Positions 34,901-45,800 of a stretch of 64,000 bases of DNA are shown in pieces. Both the position numbers and the translations under genes were made by a program. Under the pieces are notes generated by a model. That model saw nothing but the letters and a program-made list of their open reading frames with translations, ran no database searches and was not told the origin of the DNA. Each line of letters opens with the position of its first letter. The first letter of the stretch is position 1. The stretch is taken from positions 2,418,001 through 2,482,000 of the forward strand of contig OY744472.1 in NCBI GenBank assembly GCA_963556145.1, written 5' to 3'. The DNA is from Hygrocybe punicea (taxonomy: Eukaryota; Basidiomycota; Agaricomycetes; Agaricales; Hygrophoraceae).

Positions 34901-35589
34901 CTACACTAAATGGGCACGTGTGAATACCAAGGTACCACTCCAACGCTCTTGTTCTTCATTTACTTCCACCACCTTCTGGTATGCCTTGATGGCTGCTCGC
35001 TTGTCCCCCTTCTGAACTCTTTTCTTCTTCATTGGCTGGCCTATCTCCTCCTCGCTTATTTCCTCTGCCTGCTGCTGAGCCTGTGGTGTGTAGGTTAGGT
35101 CCTTGGGATCATCTCGATAACCAGCCACAGGATCATCTTCAAATTCCACGACATCATCCGTCGCAGCTTTGCCAGCCGCTCCTGCAGTGTCTTTTGCAAC
35201 CGCATCTATCTCAGAATTAGCAGCATCAAGGTCAGTAAAGCATCGCATTCACCCTTTTCTGCAACTGACTGCCCTTCTCTGTTAGGTGTTTTCTCATTGC
35301 GAGGTTTGCCACCCGATGATGAGGCCACAGCCCGTGGTTGAGGCCTTGGTTGCTCTTGAATCCCAGCCCGTTCCTTTGCATCTTTTTGAGCAAGTTCGTC
35401 CTCCAAGCGAGCGATGTTCCTCATCAGCTCAGCTGTGATAGCATCCTTCTTGACTTTCACAGCCAGCTGTTCGGCATGCGCTGCCTCCATTTCTGCCTTG
35501 GTACGACACTTTCTCTTGGCGATGATTTCTCCTGGGTGCTGATCCACATTAGCAGCGCGAGTTTGTACTTGGGAAGATTTCATTGACAT
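34901..35589 (-). CDS. Plavaka-associated coiled-coil protein, N-terminal part
   Basis: Exons 35589-35254 and 35205-34901, joined across a 47-nt phase-1 intron (GTGAAT..GATAG). The product starts MSMKSSQVQTRAANVDQHPG and continues with a Lys/Glu/Ala-rich coiled coil (KAEMEAAHAEQLAVKVKKDA), a Pro/Ser linker and an acidic stretch ending KKKRVQKGDKRAAIKAYQKV. It is divergent from the transposase gene, with 109 bp between the two ATGs, so a shared promoter is likely. The frame runs into unrelated sequence after NEEQER and stops at 34901. The true gene probably continued into the exons at 33.8-32.1 kb. Confidence 0.55.
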
Positions 35590-35698
35590 GGTAGGAGTGA
35601 CCGTTGAGGTGAAAAAGAAGGATGAGCTGATGTCCTTTTTTTTTCAAGTTCAGATCATTGCACGTGAGATCAACTCGGCTCAGTCAACAGAACCCACC

Positions 35699-38600
35699 AT
35701 GTCTACGCTCCCAAAGCACAAAACTTCACTCTTACGTTTACCATGTGTCTCGTGTGGTCGATATTTCTGTAACCAGTCTGGGCTCACTAAACACCGCCGC
35801 ATCCAGCATCTCCAATCTGGCCAACTCAAACATCAGGCTCATGTGAAATTACCTGTTCCAGCTCAACCAGCTACTACCTCTGTCCATGATCAAGTTGATG
35901 AGGACACCCATTTGTCTGATGATGTTGATAACTCTCAGGGGGACATCCGTTCCTTGGACGACCGAGCCGGTGACATGGACGGAGACATTGATATGGCTTC
36001 AGATGATGTCGCAGGTGAAGCATCACCAAGAGGTGCTTCAGGAAATGATACGGCATATCATGCATTGCTAAACAGTAAGTAGGTGATGGTATATACACTG
36101 TCAACTGCTGAACTTGGGCCAATTTGTGTAGCAGTACCATGTAACATCAACGGCAACTTTCTACCACCAAATTCCTTGCCACACATTGAAGAGGATCCAC
36201 CGGCTGATGAGTGGGCACCTTTCGACAACAGAGTGGCATTTGAATTAGCTGAATTTCTGTACTCTCGCAATCAGATGCCGGCACAGCAAATCAATACCCT
36301 AATGGATCTTTGGAATGCATCTGCACTCCCTCATGGTGCTGAGGCGCCATTTGAGTCAGCAAAAGACTTGTACAAGACAATCGATGCATCAAAAATGGGT
36401 GATGTCGAATGGGAGAGCTTCAAACTCAAGTATGAGGGAGTCAAGCCTGTCGACAAGGTCCCTTCATGGATGAATAAGGAATATGAAGTGTGGTACCACA
36501 ATCCACATGAGATCATGCACAATATCCTTGTGAATACCAGTTTCGATGGTTCAATTAACCCGACACCGTATCATGCATACAACACCAGTAATGAACAGCA
36601 GTACAACAATTTCATGTCAGGAGACTGGGCGTGGCGTCAAGCAGTAAGCAACCACTGGTTGTCATGGCACGTAAACTCATCATATCACTAGGACATCATT
36701 GCTGAGGACCCCAGTACACATGGGTCAATGTTTGTGCCAGTAGTACTAGGTAGCGACAAAACTGTAGTGTCCGTTGGGACAGGTGATACGGCGTACCATC
36801 CCCTCTACCTCTCAATTGGAAATGTGCACAGCACAGTTCGACGTGCTCATGGAGATGCAGTTGTTGTTGTAGGTTTTCTGGCGCAACCAAAAGGTCAATC
36901 TGCATGCTATTATGACAATTATCCTCACTTACATACCCCTCATGCACAGCTGAGCGGCAAGATGCCGACAAGGAAAATTTCCATTTATTCAAGCAACAGA
37001 TGTTCCATGCATCACTCGCCAAAATACTTGACCCGCTCAAGCCGGCTATGACCACACCAGAAGTGGTCAAATGTTGGGACGGCCACTTTTGCAAGGCAAT
37101 TTATGGTATTGGACCATATATCGCTGACTATCAAGAACAAATTCTTGTCTCGTCTGTTGTTCAAGGCTGGTGTGCAAAATGCCTGGTTGTACCAGATGGC
37201 ATGGACCGCCCTGGAATCACTCGCACATACCAGCATACCCAAACCATTATCGAAGCATTTGGATTGCAAGTCACAAGAGACGACTACAGCATTTCAGGTG
37301 ACATCAAGGTCTGATCATTGTGAATATATTTGATCATTGTTTCACCTTCTTGTTCAGCCTTTTACAGATGGGTTCCCGTGGGAGACATACACGAACTTCT
37401 AGCCCCTGACATCCTTCATCAATTGATTAAAGGAGTCTTCAAGGACCATTTAATACAATGGGTCGAGGATTATCTGGTTTTGATACATGGTCGTGCACGT
37501 GCTGACGAAATCCTCAGTGATATTGATCGCCAGTGAGCTAATCTAACAAATCTATCTTTCATTTCATTAACCTATATACTAGCATTGGATGTGCTGCACC
37601 TTTTTTGGGACTCCGGAACTTTCACACCGGAAGGAATTTTTCACAATGGACAGGCAACGACTCAAAAGCCCTCATGAAAATATATATTTCCTGCATTGAA
37701 GGCCACGTTCCTGATGATATCGTTCGCACCGTCCAGGCCTTCATGGACTGCTGTCAAGAAACCATGGCGGCGATCGAGCCACTTCAATGCCCTTGGGCAA
37801 ATGTTATTAACCAATCAACGACTGACCAAGCTGGCTGCAATGCGTGTCGACTTTACCCACCGAAAAATGCTGGAAAGAACATGTCTTGTCGAGGTATTGA
37901 TGATGCTGGGTGAGATTGTTGACGTGTAAATGGGTATAAAATCAGATTATTAACAACAGGAATAGATCCCAACAGCGACCATGTTGGTCATGCTGAGGTA
38001 GCCGCTGATGCCACTGATGCCACCATTACAGCCCACGAGGAGGACTCGGAACCTGAGGATCTTACTGATGATGGCCCAGTGGTAACCAGTTATGTGGATT
38101 TGACACGGACAGTCTGTAGGTGCCTGTGCTAGTCCCTGAACCCTGTTCACTGACTTGGTTGGCCATAAGGTTATACATGCACGGCAGATCAGATCTCAAC
38201 CAAAATTGCTGAGCCATGGCTGCCCGCTCTCATGCAACGCTTCCTCTATGATCAACTACATCCAGATAATGTCCTTACATCAGCCCACATTTCACTAAAT
38301 GAATGCCCCTGATTTACGGGGAAAGTGAAGGTTTTCAATTCGGCAGTAGCTTCTTTTCATGCACCCAGTGATCCAAGTGGTATCCGAGGCATGCGTCATG
38401 AATACATCCAATGTACTGATAATTGGAGGAAGTCTGGACCACACCGCGATGTCATATTCCTCAATCGTGACCCAGAGCTCCCAGGGATGCAGGGGATTGA
38501 TGTGGTGCAGCTCCAGCTGTTATTTTCTTTCAACCACCAAGGCGTAACATACCCGTGTGCCTTGGTTCATTGGTTTCGGGTTCTCGGTCAAGAACCAGAC

Positions 38601-40116
38601 AGTACCACAGGCTAGTGTTGGGGAAGTTTGGTCTCAGACCGACCCAAACCTGGTTTAGACCGAACCGAAACCACCGGTTTCGGTTTCGGTTTGGGAAATT
38701 TTGGCTGAGATCGAACTGTTCAGTCTCCGGTTTGGAGATTTGGCCGCGGGCCGAAATGGTTTCAAACTCAGTTTGAACCACAAACCGACAGTCCAAAGTC
38801 GGCTACATGGCTGACTTCGAAAGTCACCCAAAGTCACCAACCCCACCAACAACACCCCCGATATATGCCAAACGAAGATGATGGAGCACCCGAGGTCAAC
38901 AAAACGGGCGGTGGGGTACTCCCTGCCACCCGCGTATGTTTTTTATTTTTATTTATTCGAACTTAACTAACGCATTTACAAATTGCACCACCATGGCCGC
39001 CACCACCACCACCATGACAACGACAACGACAATGGCAACGACAACGGCGATGGTTACAACCACCGTCAATGCCACGCCGGACGCGCCAACAGCAACGCCC
39101 ACGGCCCACCCCCAGCACCACGCCAAACGCGTTCAAAACGTGCGCCAAATGTACGTGAATGGGGTGGAGTCAACAAGGTGGAAGAGCAGCAGGGTGGTGC
39201 ATCCACCCTGCTCCTTCGTGGTATGTACCTTTATTCATTTTTCACTGATTTATTCGTCCATTATAGAATGCGGCACCGTACCATCACCACCATGCAACAC
39301 TAACACCACCGAGGAAGGCCAATGCGGGGTCAACCCGGCCGTCGTTGTGTACAACGCGTATGACACGTCCGGACACCCTCGCGAAGAGGCTCCTATGCCA
39401 CCACCAACACGCGTCCGCCGAAAACAACCAAAGCGGTCCAGCCATCGTCGCGTGCACAACGCGTATGACGCGTGGGGCACCACCACCACCACCACCACCA
39501 CCACCACCATCACGCGTCCACCGAAAACGGCCAATGCGGTCAACCCACATCGCATGTACAACGCGTGTGATGCGTCGGGACACCCATGGAGAAGCCCGCG
39601 TGCGGCTCAATGCCGGCACAGGGTGTGCCAGCACCCCAGCACCCCAATCTCACCTTGCAAACAGGCTGGCCACGTCAATTGACGTGCGCAGCACTGTTGC
39701 GAGGTCAGAATGGTGCAGGGGCACTGAGCACTAGCGGTCCGCAGTTCAGACCGCGTTTGGACCGAAACCGAACCGATGCAAACGGTTTGCATCGGTTTCG
39801 GTCTGGTTTGGGGACTTTGGGTGGAAAACCGGACCATTCGGTTTCCGGTTTGGGCAAAAAGGCCCCAAACCGGACCAAACCGAACTTCCCCAACACTACC
39901 ACAGGCATGTGGATTGCAGAGCGAGAACACGACATTGAAGGCCACCCCATTGCATCCATTATCCACCTGGAGTGTATAATTCGAGCAAGTCATCTCATGC
40001 CGGTCTTCAGGTGGAAACTCATACCGGCACTGCAACCTCAAGATACATTGGCAGCATTCAAGTATTATTATGTAAACAAGTATGTTGACCATCACGCGAC
40101 TCAGTTAGCTTTTTGA
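35699..40116 (+). pseudogene. Plavaka-type transposase, defective
   Basis: Starts MSTLPKHKTS with a C2H2 finger (CVSCGRYFCNQSGLTKHRRIQH) and an acidic linker. It then runs through exons 35699-36066, 36125-36638 and 36691 onward with family-typical segments: EVWYHNPHEIMHNILVN, GSMFVPVVLGSDKT, HGDAVVVVGFLAQPKG, RGDIHELLAPDILHQLIKGV, FKDHLIQWVEDYL, FSQWTGNDSKALMKIY and WRRSSHFNALGQMLLTNQRL. The C-terminus is HIEGHPIASIIH-like, resuming after the inserted hAT element. Defects: about 100 residues normally found between the QAFMD and AVKKPWRR segments are missing, with a frame change at about 37746-37758; TGA at 38310-38312 before FTGKVKVF; and the 1.3-kb insertion at 38613. It cannot encode a full transposase. 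Confidence 0.8.
38613..39898 (+). mobile_element. Non-autonomous hAT-type element in the Plavaka transposase gene
   Basis: The ends are TAGTGTTGGGGAAGTT and its inverted partner AACTTCCCCAACACTA. An exact 8-bp target duplication CCACAGGC lies at 38605-38612 and 39899-39906. Subterminal DNA is packed with CGGTTTCGGTTT / AAACCGAAACCG words. Removing the element and one duplication rejoins the transposase frame (..QEPDSTTG then MWIAERE..). The interior is triplet-rich (CACCAC, ACAACG) with no transposase. A splice-like GTATGTACCTTTATTC..TATAG occurs near 39220-39265. At 39660-39680 is the palindrome CACGTCAATTGACGTG. Confidence 0.92.
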
Positions 40117-40129
40117 TACTGGTACTACT

Positions 40130-41110
40130 AGTAGTAAAAGCTGTACCAACTTGAACTTGAATACTACAATTAATTTTTTAATATCAAGTTTTAATAAAAT
40201 TTAAGTGTGTTTACAGCCATTTGCATGTATCTTGATAATTTTTGGAAAATTTTGAATTGATTAAACAATATGAACTTAGACAAAATTACTGTACTCAATC
40301 TTGTATCTCATGAAATACTGCATGGATTGAGATGGTTGTAGAGGGAAAGTTGTACTATTTTCTAATGGCTATCAGCTCCTGTAATTACATTTGAACAATA
40401 TTTAGTATATGATGAGTTGTGGATGAAGTAAGAGGTGACCAAGTGTTTTTTAACACCCAGAATGATATTGTTAAATGATGGCATCAAATGAGCTCCTATG
40501 AACAAGATTGTAAAGAGAAAGTTGTTCATTTTTTCAAGGGCTAGAAGTACATATACCGTGTTTTTCTTTATTTTTGTTCTTTGAGCCAACATTACAGCTG
40601 GACTACATTTGTCTGCATTGGAGTCAAAATATCACAAGAATCATATATGTTGGCTCAAAGAACAAAAATAAAGAAAAACACGGTATATGCACTTCTAGCC
40701 CTTGAAAAAATGAACAACTTTCTCTTTACAATCTTGTTCATAGGAGCTCATTTGATGCCATCATTTAACAATATCATTCTGGGTGTTAAAAAACACTTGG
40801 TCACCTCTTACTTCATCCACAACTCATCATATACTAAATATTGTTCAAATGTAATTACAGGAGCTGATAGCCATTAGAAAATAGTACAACTTTCCCTCTA
40901 CAACCATCTCAATCCATGCAGTATTTCATGAGATACAAGATTGAGTACAGTAATTTTGTCTAAGTCCATATTGTTTAATCAATTCAAAAATTTCCAAAAA
41001 TTGTCAAGATACATGCAAACGGCTGTAAGTCGAGTAAGTGTTTTTAAGTTGAGTAAGTGGGTTTAAGTCGACTAAGTCCAATTAAGTCAAATTAAGTCAA
41101 CCCATGTTTT
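40130..41110. repeat. Right terminal fold-back palindrome
   Basis: Arms 40213-40600 and about 40645-41030 are near-perfect reverse complements of each other around a 45-bp spacer. For example, the sequence at 40362-40592 on the minus strand and that at 40650-40877 on the plus strand give almost the same translation. It is homologous to the left fold-back and ends in AAGTCGACTAAGTCCAATTA words. Confidence 0.9.
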
Positions 41111-41785
41111 CCTGATGCATATTGGGGGTGTTGGTTCTGACAACTTCTCCAGTCCCCTCACTCATATACCGAACGAAGCTCCACAGTACCATAGTAATAT
41201 TGATTAAATGACGATGCCTGCCGCCGTATTAGTACAAATATGGTTGTACCGACTCAAAAGTGTGGGGTGGGAATTGTGGAGCCCTCACTCTTTTTTTCTG
41301 TGAGGTGCTTTATCGTTTTTAAAATAGCTGGAAGAAATGCTTACTGGTAACTGGTGGCATTGCGCGTTTTCTGGATCTGATTCTTCAAACTCCCTCTTCT
41401 GGTTCCACGGTACTCTCTTGCTCGGTTCTGCTCTTGGTTGCACAAATGTCTGGCCGACTAACTGGGTCCATCGATCCCCAAAATAAATTCGCGGACATCT
41501 TTCATCATCTATTTATTTTTATTTTTATTGTTTCCACTCCTTCCACCGGGTTTTTTGATGCACCCATATTCTTGTGCTAAATACCGCAATCTATCCGATT
41601 CTTGTGGCTTATTATTGGGTAGTCTACTAAGCTCAAAGATTGTGCAGCGCCCATGTTGACACATTGTTTGTCCATGGCATTTTCGGAGTCCGCCAGAAAT
41701 CGTGGTGGCGTGAGCGAAGTTCACAAAACTGTACAGTACACGACAAGCCTCCTACACTTGGACTGGCAGTTTAGAGCCCAACAAA

Positions 41786-42441
<656 letters not shown>

Positions 42442-42867
42442 GCGAGCATACCATGACTGTATTTCTTTAACCCGGTATTGCTGTCTTCTGTACTGCAACC
42501 TCTTTCCAGATTTGCGATTTCCATTTAGTTGAAATTGACGCATACTTGCCCACGTCGCACGTTAGAGGAATCAGCCATGTTGTTCTGGTAGCTGGCATTC
42601 GAAATACACCGTCTCTCAGGCTTAACACAGATATGATATTATCTAACCGAGAACATTCCGACATTCAGATAGTTCACAGTAATAACTCTCGAGTCAAGCT
42701 CAGAGTATTATATCTTTACCCGTAAGCTTAGGTATCATAATATTCGTATAGGTGGTATCGATAGGCGTATAATTCTCCAAACACCGACGATGAGGGCGAC
42801 ATGATCGTTGCCTTGTATTCGTACGAAGGAGCAGCGCTAATAAGCAAGATTTCCGGGTTGATTCAGT
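42442..42867. other. Convergent intergenic region, nothing recognised
   Basis: Lies between the 3' ends of eL42 (+) and LYS2 (-). AT-rich, with shared terminator space. No ORF of note. Confidence 0.5.
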
Positions 42868-45800
42868 CTATACACCGCTGCGTCCCGCTGCTTTCCCCGT
42901 TGTCCCTTTGGACAAGGAAGGCAGTGACTTGACACGAGTCACCGTGGACGGTGAAGGTAAAAACCCCGTGTCAACAAGCCAAGCAAGGTATTTGCCCACG
43001 AGTTGCTCTGCTACAGTCACGTTCGTATGTTGTTCATGCTGTTGCAAAAGTTGCCTTGTGTTTGAATCGTCCAGATCCGGGGCTTTGGTGCTAGTTGGTA
43101 GATCGTCGAGTACAAAATGAAGCAACGGGAAGAGCGCATTGTCTTGCACCTCCATTACATGTTGCTCCAGTTTGCGTCGCCATTCAAGGTATTCGCACTG
43201 TTCAGTGGGGAATCCGTACTCTACTAAAGACGAGAGTAAGTGATTGAATGTCGGAAGAGGTCGAGCTGTAATTTGTAAGACGGAGAAGGGTTTGTTCGGA
43301 GGAGATACGGCCGCCAACGATGTACATAGGGCGACATGGTCCACTGGAACCATGTTGACTGTGTTATTGATGTCCGGGACGAGACCCAACTGAACACAGC
43401 CTTTGACCATGCGCCAGATAAAATCGTCTGTGTTTGTGACTGAGTTATGGTATTAGTGGACGTATTATCATGAGATAGCCTGAAACTAACTTCCAGAATG
43501 TGAATCACCAACTACATACCCAGGACGCACTATGCGGCCACTCAATCCCCTTCGACCGGCCTCGAATAATAGTTTCTCCGAAACCCATTTCGTTTGACCG
43601 TACCCAGTCTTGAGGGATATCCTCGCGCCCTCGAGGTCATCGCTTTCCGGAACGCCCGTGTAACCCGACTGGCTGTTCAGTAGCGAATCCGATAGTTGTA
43701 TGTAATGCTCCGTATCGATGGCAGAAGTTGAAGAGACAAAGACAACCAGCTTTGGCTTGCCAGTAGAGGCAAAATCCAGAACGAACAACGTTGAAGAAAC
43801 ATTCGCAGCCCGCAGTCTTCCATATGGATACACCCAATGAACCTATGAGGGAGGTTTGTTTAGATCCCAGCAAACATTATGCAAACCTCTGCTTCGCACC
43901 AAGGCACCATTATGCAAAATGACGTCTGCCTCAGCTGCTACACGGACCCATTCCTCTTCTCCAAGCCCAAAGAGTGTCTGACTCAAGTCTCCAGCGACAA
44001 CTTCAAGCCGTTGAGTGTTGACCCAATCCTCATCCCAAACATTGCGATCTGTCGACGTTTCTCTGAGACGGTGGAGGCCTGTCAGCTTATCAGCTGCGCG
44101 AACAAGGCAGATGACCTTGTTTACACTGGTCCTCCGCGATAGAAGATCGTGGAGAATGAATGCTCCCAGGAATCCAGTGGCCCCAGTCAAAAAAATGGTA
44201 AGTGGCCGAGAGCTGAAGTCTGTGGGTACCGGGGGGTAGGATTCGCGTAGTCTAGGTAATAGATTGACGTAGTCTTGGGCGTAGTCAACAGACGTCACCG
44301 ACGACGTCTTGAACTGGGTGCCGGATGACGACGACACATTTGGGGGTATTTGAGTATCCCCGTACAGGCCTAGATCAGCATTACGAAGGGACTCCACTTC
44401 TTCCGCAAGTCCCGCAATAGTTGGCTGCTTGAATACCAAACCTAACGGCGCATTTACAAGGAAAACCTTGCGAATCTGAAATATGAGGCGAGTGGCGAGA
44501 ATGGAGTGACCCCCGAGATCGAAGAAGCTTTCATCTGAAGGAATGGGCTGAGGAGGATTGAGCAAGATGCTCCCCCAAATCTTTCGTATTGCTTCCTCGG
44601 TAGGACTTGAATTATGTGAAGACGGTACAGCCGATGCCACTTGCACTGTATCAGGAAATGGTAGCGCGGGTTTATCGATCTTGCCGTTAGGGTTAAGAGG
44701 CATACAACGGAGAGGTACCAAAACTATTGAGAAGTTGAGACAAGAACAATTGGGAGAGATGCGAAGAAGGATTGACGCACGAGAAGGGACACTATAACTT
44801 GGTAATTTTTTCTTTAGATGTTTCCTAATATCTTTAATGAGGCGTTGATATCTTCGGGCGCCTATTACAAGGCCCTTCGGATCTTCGGCTTCAGTATTGT
44901 CACTCGCAAATTCATCCAACGCTGGGCCGTTTAACGGCACGAAATAGCTCACAAGAATCTTCTCCTCGTCCTTGTCCCGGCGCACAAGGGTGACGTTCTC
45001 TCGGACCAGTGGGTGCTGGCTCAGATGGGTATCAATCTCGCCGAGTTCAATCCTGAACCCTCGGATCTTGACCTGATCATCGGCACGTCCCGTGCACTCA
45101 ACAATCCCACCAGGGAGGTAGCGTCCGAGATCACCAGAGCGATACATTCGGTCACGTATTCCCTTCCAGTAACGAGTTTCGACCCCCGGAAGCCCATGGA
45201 GAGGTTGTCGGATTGTATCCCTACGAACAAGAGATGCGGCAAACCAGTTCATCACGAACTTTTCTGCCGTTGAATCAGGATCGGAGTATCCTTCGGCTAG
45301 TCCTCCAGACCGGACATAAATTTCACCAACTTCGCCCACGGCGCATGGTACATTTCTGTTGTTCCTATTGACGACAAGAAGCTGAACGTCAACCATACCT
45401 TCGCCGGCGGGCATGACATCTTTTTGCGCAACTAAGAAAGTTGCATCCACTGACAGCGGTGGGATCGCAAAGTATGACACAGCTCGCTGAGTCTCGGTGG
45501 TCCCGTACATATTCACGATCCTCACGTTGGCAGCTAAGGATTGAAGCCGAAGACAGTCCCGTTTGGTCAGAACGTCTCCAACAAAGAATGCGTTTCGAAG
45601 AGTGGGAATTTGACGAGTTGCTTGGGCAGAGAGGAGTTGACCCATGGCTGGGGTGAGGTGAGTTACGGTTATTTCGTTGTTATCCATCCATTCTGCAAGC
45701 CGGCCAGGAGTACCGATGTCATCAGCAGTCGGAACAAAAAGCTGGGCGCCAAAGAAAAGAGGCGTGAACACTGAAAATAATCCTCAGAAGAAAGGTGAAA

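Larger units (their letters stand above)
31078..41117 (+). mobile_element. Plavaka-type DNA transposon with fold-back termini
   Basis: Both ends carry CATCAGGAAAACA..GGTTGACTTAATTTGACTTAAT in inverted orientation (31078- and -41117), followed by arrays of (GACTTAAT)-like words. Each roughly 1-kb end is itself a long palindrome. The inner borders both carry ACTACTAGTAGTA (32088-32100, 40123-40135). The interior has a Plavaka-type transposase gene (+) and minus-strand companion genes. Flanks CA/CA give the only duplication that restores the host reading frame. It is inserted in the accessory gene of the mariner element. The transposase gene is defective, so the element is currently non-autonomous. 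Confidence 0.8.
29821..41193 (-). pseudogene. Accessory gene of the mariner element, split by the Plavaka insertion
   Basis: Minus-strand, intron-rich gene. The 5' piece (41193-41118) starts MVLWSFVRYMSEG. The frame continues into 31077 onward (YSEDNFNNVAHARPGSTAAYLLG) if the 10-kb insert and a 2-bp CA duplication are removed. Later exons: 30842-30640 (SYKDFFDRVCAYMDI), about 30654-30520, 30410-30240 (HWCYISAVKPGEHIPLT, LSLWGRKI) and 30130-29821 (PPNCLNL..SANMAPIHIHF). The layout matches, from memory, a family of uncharacterised basidiomycete proteins that end with a short helical region. Here an in-frame TGA at 29821-29823 precedes a plausible continuation (FYVEIVKMAPGAVGFLKRG). Function unknown; a role in transposition or target choice is only suggested by position. 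Exon borders are approximate. Confidence 0.6.
28227..41324 (+). mobile_element. Tc1/mariner-type transposon with a second gene, carrying a nested 10-kb element
   Basis: The left end (from 28227) and the right end (to 41324, reverse-complemented) share TTTTAAAAACGATA(G/A)AGCAC and, further in, a GGCTCCACA..TTCCCA block. Both ends abut TA (28225-28226, 41325-41326), as expected for Tc1/mariner. Inside are a DDE transposase (+) and an oppositely oriented accessory gene whose first exon lies at the far right end. The 13.1-kb length is due to the Plavaka-type element at 31078-41117; the bare mariner element would be about 3.1 kb. The right end lies about 460 bp from the ATG of the eL42 gene. Confidence 0.8.

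Noticed and set aside
38900..39680. Multi-exon host gene with His/Thr repeats
   Set aside because: Lies entirely inside the hAT-type element bounded by the CCACAGGC duplication. Triplet repeats explain the open frames.
40362..40877. Two matching small ORFs on opposite strands
   Set aside because: They are the two arms of the fold-back palindrome, not genes. The same applies to 31303-31557.
31078..41117. TET/JBP dioxygenase cargo, known from some fungal transposons of related classes
   Set aside because: I looked for an HxD..H oxygenase signature among the genes of the element and saw none. The oxygenase-like relic at 16 kb lies outside any element.
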